A stretch of 64,000 nucleotides of DNA from Nageia nagi. Its lineage: Eukaryota; Pinophyta. The stretch covers positions 113,336,001 through 113,400,000 of the forward strand of contig JBITNC010000001.1 of the NCBI GenBank assembly GCA_050084985.1, in the 5' to 3' direction. This document shows, piece by piece, positions 57,680 through 64,000 of the stretch (the stretch's first letter is position 1; each line of letters begins with the position of its first letter). Position numbers and translations under genes: made by a program. The notes below the pieces were generated by a model that was not told the origin of the DNA, made no database searches, and worked only from the letters and a program-made list of their open reading frames with translations.

Positions 57680-60600
57680 AAAAATAATAAGCATTTGGTT
57701 TAATAAACAACATTACATGTTACATTTAATTACCTAAGATATGCTTGATTTGATTTACAAGTGCAAATATTTTACAACACAAATATACATCCCATGTACC
57801 CAAATACTTTTATCGTCACAAAGAACCAAAGATGTAGAGTGACATTGTTGAGGCTTGTTTTCTTGTATAAAAATTAGGCCTTGACTTGGATGCCCACACA
57901 AGAGAAGCCCAAGTACTACTAATCTTCAACCAGTTCATCTTGGTCAGTATTATACTCTCATAAGAAGAAATACTTACTATTTTTCAAGGTTATGGTGTTT
58001 ATTGGATTGATCAAATTATTAATCTTGATTAGGTTTCAAGTTGTCCTCCTAGGTTATCAGGCTAATCCCTGAATGGATGTGCAAATATGTGGTATCACTA
58101 CACACATACATATCCACCTATTGGAGTTATGTCCAGACCAACAAAGGACTTAAGGTCAATTGAGAAGTATGAACTTTTCACCATTTAGATTATTGGACTT
58201 AAAGCCTCCAGTCTGTCTATCCTCACCTCATGGCTCCCCAAACAAGTCATGTTGCAGAATGTACATGCAAATGTGTTCATTTTAGGGGGGTTGCTCATTT
58301 CAATGTATGCATTTTTATTTACATAAGCAAATAAATCAAGATGCAAAACATGAAGTAAATACCATATGTAAGAAAAAAATATCATCCATTCAAAATTTGA
58401 AACCTAAATGTCCAATGGGTTTTGTTTACTAACCCCTAAAGGATATATTTACATCATTTCTTATTTTACACAAGTCTATTCCATGCTTTGTATAAGGAAA
58501 TAAATAATTAGGGAGTCATCACATGCATCATTCCCATAACTTAAAAAATTAAGTAATAAACATGCATCATTCCCATTAAGTAAATTAACCATAAAATTTT
58601 TAATAATTAAATACTTAGCATGCATTATTTCCATAACTTCTAAAGAGGCATAGAAATTTTTAAGTGATAAAAAAATGTATTCTAAGCATAAATGATCTAA
58701 AGGTTTAAGTAAAAATTAAAAATATTTCCCCCTCCTTTTACTTTAAAAAAAAAAGATGCCTTAAATAAATGCTTAGTATAGTATTAAAAACATTACAAGT
58801 TTTACATTAGTAAATAAATTTATCACTTAAGAAAACATGATCCCTATAGCATGAGAAAAATTGTATGCTAGTTTACCTTATAACTTTAACTAAAATTGCC
58901 AAGATTTATCAAAAGTTCTAAGTAATTGCTTATGTTTATAAGCATTAAAAATAATTTTGATCAAGGCATTGAAATTTGAGGATTGAAATATAATGTTAAG
59001 TAAACAAATTTTACCTCATATTAGAAAAAATTTCTCCCAATGTTAAAGCTAAAGGTTCACCTTTTTACCATAGAGAGTACCTCTTAAGCCAAAAAAAAAA
59101 AAGGTATTTAAAGTAATTTTTTTTTTTAAAAAGGAAGATCTAAGTATCTTGGAGTACAATTCATCATTTTTCCTTAATGCTCACATTACTTTAAGAGGAG
59201 GAGAGTCAAAATTATTAATATAATGAACTTGAGTATACATAATAGAGGTAATTAATAAGTGTGAGAGCATTAAGTGAACAAAAACAACAAAAAATGGTTA
59301 CTTGCAAGCATAAAAAAATTAAATGCACCAAATTAAAAAAATAATATCAGGTTGCATGAGTGGAAGTTTGCAAATTGGTAAGGGGTAGGCCAACTAAATC
59401 AATTCACCTTTCCTATCATCCTTCAAGGGAGAAGAACTTGGGAAATTGCATACAAAGTACATTCCCTTGCAGCTCAGGATTGGACCCTAACTAGGTAGGA
59501 GGGAAAGTGTGATTAGAGATAAAGGCCATGAGGGTCTTCCTTCCTATAAATGGTCAATCAAATATTTTAAAATCTATCCAAGGTATTAAGAAATACAATC
59601 CAAATGCAACTGTCACATCACAATTGGAGAATGAGGTTGTAGTTCAACGTTCATTGGTGAAATCTCAATCACCTAAGGTTTAAAAGCCCTTACCTAAGGA
59701 TTGGATAGAGCTTTTAGCTTCTTCAAATATTGGAAGCAACAACAATGTTGGAATATTTGATGCTAAATTGACTGCATTGAGGATATGGAGGAAAAAATGG
59801 TGAGAGATCCATCATAATCACCTAACACCCTATATTTCCAAACACAACACCAGCCACATGAGGGAAGGGAGGCGCACATCCATGTGAGCACTTTAAATAC
59901 ATGTATACTAAGCTATGAACAAAAATAGGGGTGGAGGTAGCCTTAGAGGATGCTAGTGGAGGAGGTTAAGCATTGAAGAGGGAGGCCACCACCAATGGAG
60001 GAGTGGATGGCGGTGAGGAGGGAGACTGCCACTAGAGGAGAAGGTCACCATTGCCACCTCATGGAGGATTAAAAAAAATTCAAAACTAAATTGAAGACAA
60101 AAAATAATACTATATGGATGCAAAAAATATTTTAATCTTCCCATATTTTTTTTTTGTAATAAAACATGAATATAGTAGAAAAGGTATTATATTTACAATA
60201 TATTTTGTGTTCTCTAAGTCTCCCCTTTTTTGTTTTAAAAAAATATGTAGTAAAGTGTATTGACTTTCAATTTTTTTTAGTTAGTATCAAAATATTTGAA
60301 ATAAATATTTGTAAAATACAACTATTTTGATAAGGGAACTAAGGTAGGCAAAACTATAATATATAAATTTTTCAGCAAAAAATTGCATATAATTTTTGAA
60401 GGAAAAAAGAAGTAATATATTTTTACTTAAATAAATAATAAAAAATTCAAAAAAAAATTAAGGATATGCAAAAATTATAACAATAGGTAATCTTAAACAA
60501 TTGCAACTAACAATAAGACATGTTAGTATACAAAAAAAAAATTACAACAAAATAAATTGCTATTTTAAGCAAATTTTGTCATAAACAAGGACTATCACAA

Positions 60601-60740
60601 TACAAATTATGTTATTAACATAATGAAATAATCCATAAGATAACCAAAAAGGAGGTAAACTATAACTTATCTTAGTTTTATCTCACCAATGGGATCACTA
60701 AGATGTAGTTCCACACCAATAATAAGAGCTTTCACACCCA
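57680..60740 (-). other. long non-coding leader of copia element E
   Basis: About 3 kb between PBS and gag with no recognisable protein. It is AT-rich with homopolymer runs, three copies of CATGCATCATTCCCAT or close variants (58521-58640), and a purine-rich GGAGG-type patch at 59930-60070. Copia leaders are usually far shorter, so a further insertion or nested remnant may be hidden here. I could not define its ends. Confidence 0.5.
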
Positions 60741-60751
60741 CTCTGATACCA
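60741..60751 (-). other. primer-binding site of copia E (initiator tRNA-Met)
   Basis: Minus-strand TGGTATCAGAG lies two bases after the 5' LTR end. It is the complement of the 3' end of plant initiator tRNA-Met and fixes the LTR boundary. Confidence 0.9.
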
Positions 60752-60753
60752 AC

Positions 60754-61252
60754 TGAGAAAATTGAACTATAACATGAATAACTCTAAACTTCCAAGATCA
60801 CATGAATGCTCATACTAACATCAATATAACTTAAGAAGACAATCTCACAAAGTGACACAAGATGTAATTTGTTTCTCCAACTAGGAGTACATCCACTAAC
60901 TAGATCTCACTTCATTCACAAACATGAATCTCTTACAATTCTCCTAACTCATCTCCTAAACACTATCCTATAGCATAACTTTACTTCATAAATTGGTGTT
61001 TGATCACAAAGAGGGAGCCTTCTATTTATAGGCCAAAATCCCTCTTTGTATCACCCTTTTATCCAATATACAAAAGTATGACATGCACATCCTTTTATCC
61101 AAGGGCCATGCTCATGACATGGAGTGTAGGATAATTTACATTATCATACTCACTTAAATACTTAAGGTATCAAATGATACCCTTAAGTATTAGTGAAATT
61201 ACATAGAATATTATTACATAACCTTTACAATAATGCATTATACATTCCAACA
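60754..61252 (-). repeat. 5' LTR of copia element E
   Basis: On minus it starts TGTTGGAATGTATAATGC at 61252 and ends TTTTCTCA at 60754. It pairs with 54810-55195. Length is 499 bases. Confidence 0.85.
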
Positions 61253-63280
61253 ATCTCAATGTAGCATCCCTCAAAGGGGCACTCATGAAGGCAATAGGTT
61301 TCTCTTTTTCTTCCTCATCCCTCTAAATTAGGACTCTCACCATTGAATGCTTTGAAGCAAAAGAGTATAAGTAGAAGAGATTCTTATATTTTAGGCTAGT
61401 AAGAACAAGTGCCTTGGATATAGCCTCCTTGACGTCATGAAATGTTTTCTTCACTTCATTCATTCATTTGATCTTATCATCTTTCTTCACAATCTCATTG
61501 AGTGGTTTTACAATTTCATCATACCCTAAGATGAATTTTTGGAAAAACTTGATCTTTCCCATGAAATACTTGAGATCCTTTCATTTAGTAGGGTAAGAAA
61601 TTTTCTTGATAGCTACTACCCTTTCAAGATTGATGGAGATTCCTTCTTCTAAGTTGATATGGTTGAGTAGTCTAACCTTTGTAACTCTAAAGATACATTT
61701 CTTCAAGTTGAGAGAAATTCCAAATTCTCTACATCTCTAGAAAATTTTCCTCAAGTGTCGAGGATGATCATTTACATATTTGGAGTAAACAATGAGGTCA
61801 TCGATATAAATGACTATGTTTTTACCGACTAGACCTTTGAAAGTGAAGTCCATGGCTCTTTGAAACATTGCCCTAAAATTGATCAACCTAAATGACATGC
61901 AACTATAAAAAAAGGTGACTCATTTGGTGGTAAAGGTAGTTTCCAATATATCTCTCTTATCCATTAGGATTTGATTGTACCCAAAATAGCCATCTAGGAA
62001 TGACATCATTTGAGATCCATTCACCATGTGTAGGACTTCATCTAGGGAAGGCAATGGATAGTTATCCTTCTCTAAATCCTAATTAAAATATTTGATGTCT
62101 ATGCATAATCTTATTTTACTGGACTTCTTTCTCATCAAGATAATAATGGCAACTCAAGTCAAGTGCCTTACAAGAAAAAAATCCCCAATTGAACCAAATT
62201 CTAAATTTGTTGAAGGATCATTGGTTCTAGCAAAGGATTCAACATCCTTTATTTTTTTTGAAAAGGATTCATCCCTACCTTGAGAGGAATTGTATGAGTG
62301 ATTATCATGAGATTATAAGTTTTCAACTGGTCATATGTCTAAGAAATCACATAGATATACTCTTGATATACTTTTATGATTTCCCTTTTTAAATGTCCCA
62401 TACAAGATTTCTTGAGAAGGATATACTTTGGTTTTGTTCTATCCCTAGGCTGATTTTCTCTATTTCCTCTACATTGATGTGTTCCTTAGGTCTATTCTCT
62501 GGATCACATCCTAATCAAATAATATCTCCAACTCAATAAATCCTCTCATGAGTTTGTTGGTCTTAAGATGAAGGTAACCATCAACATATTCATCTTATTT
62601 GCCTAACTAATCATCAAAATATGGTTGCTCTTGTTCTTATTTGATATGCTGGGAGGTGAAGATCTTTTGGCTAGCCATGAAGGCCTTTATGTATTAGCCA
62701 TTATCAAACACCTGAATTGCATCAATGTTATATGGCACAATGGGGGTATACAACATTTGGATGTTGAATTTCTTCACCTTAGTCCCTTCCACTAGTTGGA
62801 AAGTACTTGCAACCACTGCTAATGAATCTGCTACCATGTTGTCCTTCCTTAGAATAGTACTAATGTTAAAGGCATTAAAGCCTTCTATAAAAATCCACAC
62901 CCATAACTAGTATTGAATCAAATGAGTGTATTTGCATTCATATTCATTCCTAACTTACCTCACTACCAATTCCAATTCTCTGATGATAATCAGATTTTCC
63001 ACTCCTTTGGCTACTACCATCTTGATCCCTTGGATCAGAGCCTCATACTCTTTCATGTAGCAAGTGTAGGGGAACACCAATATGAAAGAGGCTTGGTACT
63101 TCTTCTTCTTAGGATTCTGCAACTCAATCCCTACTCCATCCCCCATTTTAGATTTGGACCCATCAAATCTAAGAGTCAAACATTCTTTTTCTAATTTCTT
63201 TCTTTGAGAGGTAGAGGTCGAGCTAGTGCTACTATCATCACTAGGAGGGAAGGAGAAACATTTAGACAATAGACTCCCAG
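61253..63280 (-). pseudogene. element D: extra RNase H, RT and first part of RNase H
   Basis: From 63180 on minus an RNase H-like domain reads LRFDGSKSKMGDGVGIEL, YMKEYEALIQGIKMVVAKGV, ELELVVR and ILRKDNMVADSLAVVASTF (to about 62790). The Asp-Glu pattern of RNase H is visible (FDGS, EYEAL, DNMVADSLA). RT follows: IRLCIDIKYFN, KDNYPLPSLDEVLHM, SFLDGYFGYNQILMDKRDIL, and the catalytic IVIYIDDLIVYSK at 61783-61815. The standard RNase H begins KKTFHDVKEAISKALVLTSL and reaches PIAFMSAPLRDATLR at 61253, where copia E breaks it. Stops occur at expected Trp and Gln positions. Confidence 0.85.
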
Positions 63281-63399
63281 ATCTTCTTCTACCATGGATA
63301 CTAAATTGGTTCTATTGTACTTGATGATAGGATTCACTAGATATGGCTCACTTAGAACCTTAATTTGATTTGACACCCCCTTATAGGGGAGCCAAAAAT

Positions 63400-64000
63400 A
63401 TTTGAAAATAGTAGACTAGTAGCCATTTAAAGTGCTTGACTAGTTACAACTGAGTAACAGATCATACTTCATTAGGATATTCATAACCTAGACATCAATG
63501 TATCCTATGATACAGGGCTCTAAAGTAATTTATATTCTCAAGTTATGTATCATTCCCATGAATTTTACCGATGTTTCATCCAACTGAGTGATCCCTTGTG
63601 GGCTCTTAGTGATAGGTAATTTCTAGGCTTAGCAAATCTTGAGAGGTATAATATTGGCACATGCCCCTAATTCCATCATACAGTTATGTAGATTCTTCAT
63701 GGCCACCCTCATAGTGAGTAAGAATGGTGGTATTGATCTATTACTTGTGTGTGTTTGGGCCTTATTGAGCCCCATCTAGATCTATGCAAGGGTAGGTTCT
63801 TCATATGCATTCATGAGAACCATTGGAGTAATGTTTGATGTGCCTTATTTTAGCTTCCTTGCACTAACCCCATTGATGTAATTCAAGATCCATTCTTGCA
63901 CATGGTCAATCTCCATAGCCTTGAGGAAGGTGATATTAGCTTTAGTATTCCTCATTACCTCAATTATGTCATAAGAAAAATCTTATAACTCATCATTGAG
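63400..64000 (-). pseudogene. element D: gag-protease linker and protease
   Basis: From the right edge on minus: SYDIIEVMRNTKANITFLKA and QEWILNYINGVSARKLK, the linker motif that precedes protease in this lineage and also seen in element A. Then comes protease with MELGACANIIPLKIC (about 63640-63685) in place of D-S-G-A-S, followed by ITKSPQGITQLDETSVKFMG and CIIGYIDV. Decayed, with several stops. Gag lies beyond the window. Confidence 0.75.

Larger units (their letters stand above)
54810..61252 (-). mobile_element. Ty1/copia element E, lacks RT and RNase H, inserted in element D
   Basis: Minus strand: 5' LTR (61252-60754), PBS for initiator tRNA-Met (60751-60741), a 3 kb leader, gag (57665-56760), protease and integrase (56765-55330), part of the integrase-RT linker, then directly the truncated 3' LTR (about 55195-54810). 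RT, RNase H, polypurine tract and the start of the 3' LTR are absent, so one deletion probably removed them. The host frame of gypsy D runs on across it (AFMSAPLRDATLR, then YPILDKKAYALMK). The flanking bases show no clear 5 bp duplication (GAGAT against TTATC on minus). Confidence 0.88.
52816..64000 (-). mobile_element. Ty3/gypsy element D (Tat-like), split by copia element E, cut by right edge
   Basis: On the minus strand from the right edge it reads gag-PR linker, protease, extra RNase H-like domain, RT, RNase H (split by copia element E at 61252/54810), integrase, and a 3' region that reaches gypsy element C at 52815. No LTR of D is recognised. Its 3' LTR may lie beyond element C or be lost. 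The order PR, extra RNase H, RT, RNase H, INT is the same as in element B, but the sequences differ enough to be another family. Confidence 0.8.

Overview
The window looks like intergenic DNA from a large plant nuclear genome. It is AT-rich, very poor in CpG, and made almost entirely of old, nested transposable elements. I found no intact host gene, rRNA, tRNA or CRISPR array. The mix (Ty3/gypsy elements with very long LTRs and a second RNase H, Ty1/copia elements primed by initiator tRNA-Met, an L1-type LINE, hAT elements with a DUF4371-type transposase, a CACTA element) together with the depth of decay points to a seed plant, most likely a gymnosperm. That assignment is inference; no species marker is visible.

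Layout, left to right. 1-4573: 5' part of a minus-strand Tat-like gypsy element (A) with a 1.9 kb LTR that contains a 98 bp minisatellite. About 5640-39000: three divergent copies of one long repeat in tandem, each interrupted by a different mobile element. Copy 1 holds hAT-1 (5906-15909), which holds a LINE (6643-15119, minus), which holds a CACTA element (9003-10136): four levels of nesting. Copy 2 holds a plus-strand copia element (18499-22915). Copy 3 holds a 13.5 kb plus-strand Tat-like gypsy element (B, 25162-38650). Then comes a plus-strand chromovirus-like gypsy element (C, 39376-52815) whose integrase is interrupted by a 7.7 kb hAT element (hAT-2, 44058-51777). hAT-2 carries a decayed transposase on minus and a second, apparently intron-containing gene of unknown function on plus. 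From 52816 to the right edge is a minus-strand Tat-like gypsy element (D) whose RNase H is split by a minus-strand copia element (E, 54810-61252).

Three observations stand out. Elements B and D both carry an extra RNase H-like domain between protease and reverse transcriptase, besides the usual RNase H after RT. hAT-1 and hAT-2 share 5'-(C/T)A(G/A)GGTTYATTTTA termini and CpG-rich subterminal arrays, and hAT-2 adds the unexplained second gene. Element B has about 4 kb of coding-like, coiled-coil-rich sequence between integrase and the 3' LTR.

Every gene here is broken. Many stops fall where the protein families expect Gln or Trp, as deamination of methylated cytosine would produce. The elements do not cooperate as an operon; the order of insertion is what the window records. 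Domain calls come from translating by eye in all frames. LTR, TIR and target-site calls come from direct comparison of repeated sequences inside the window.
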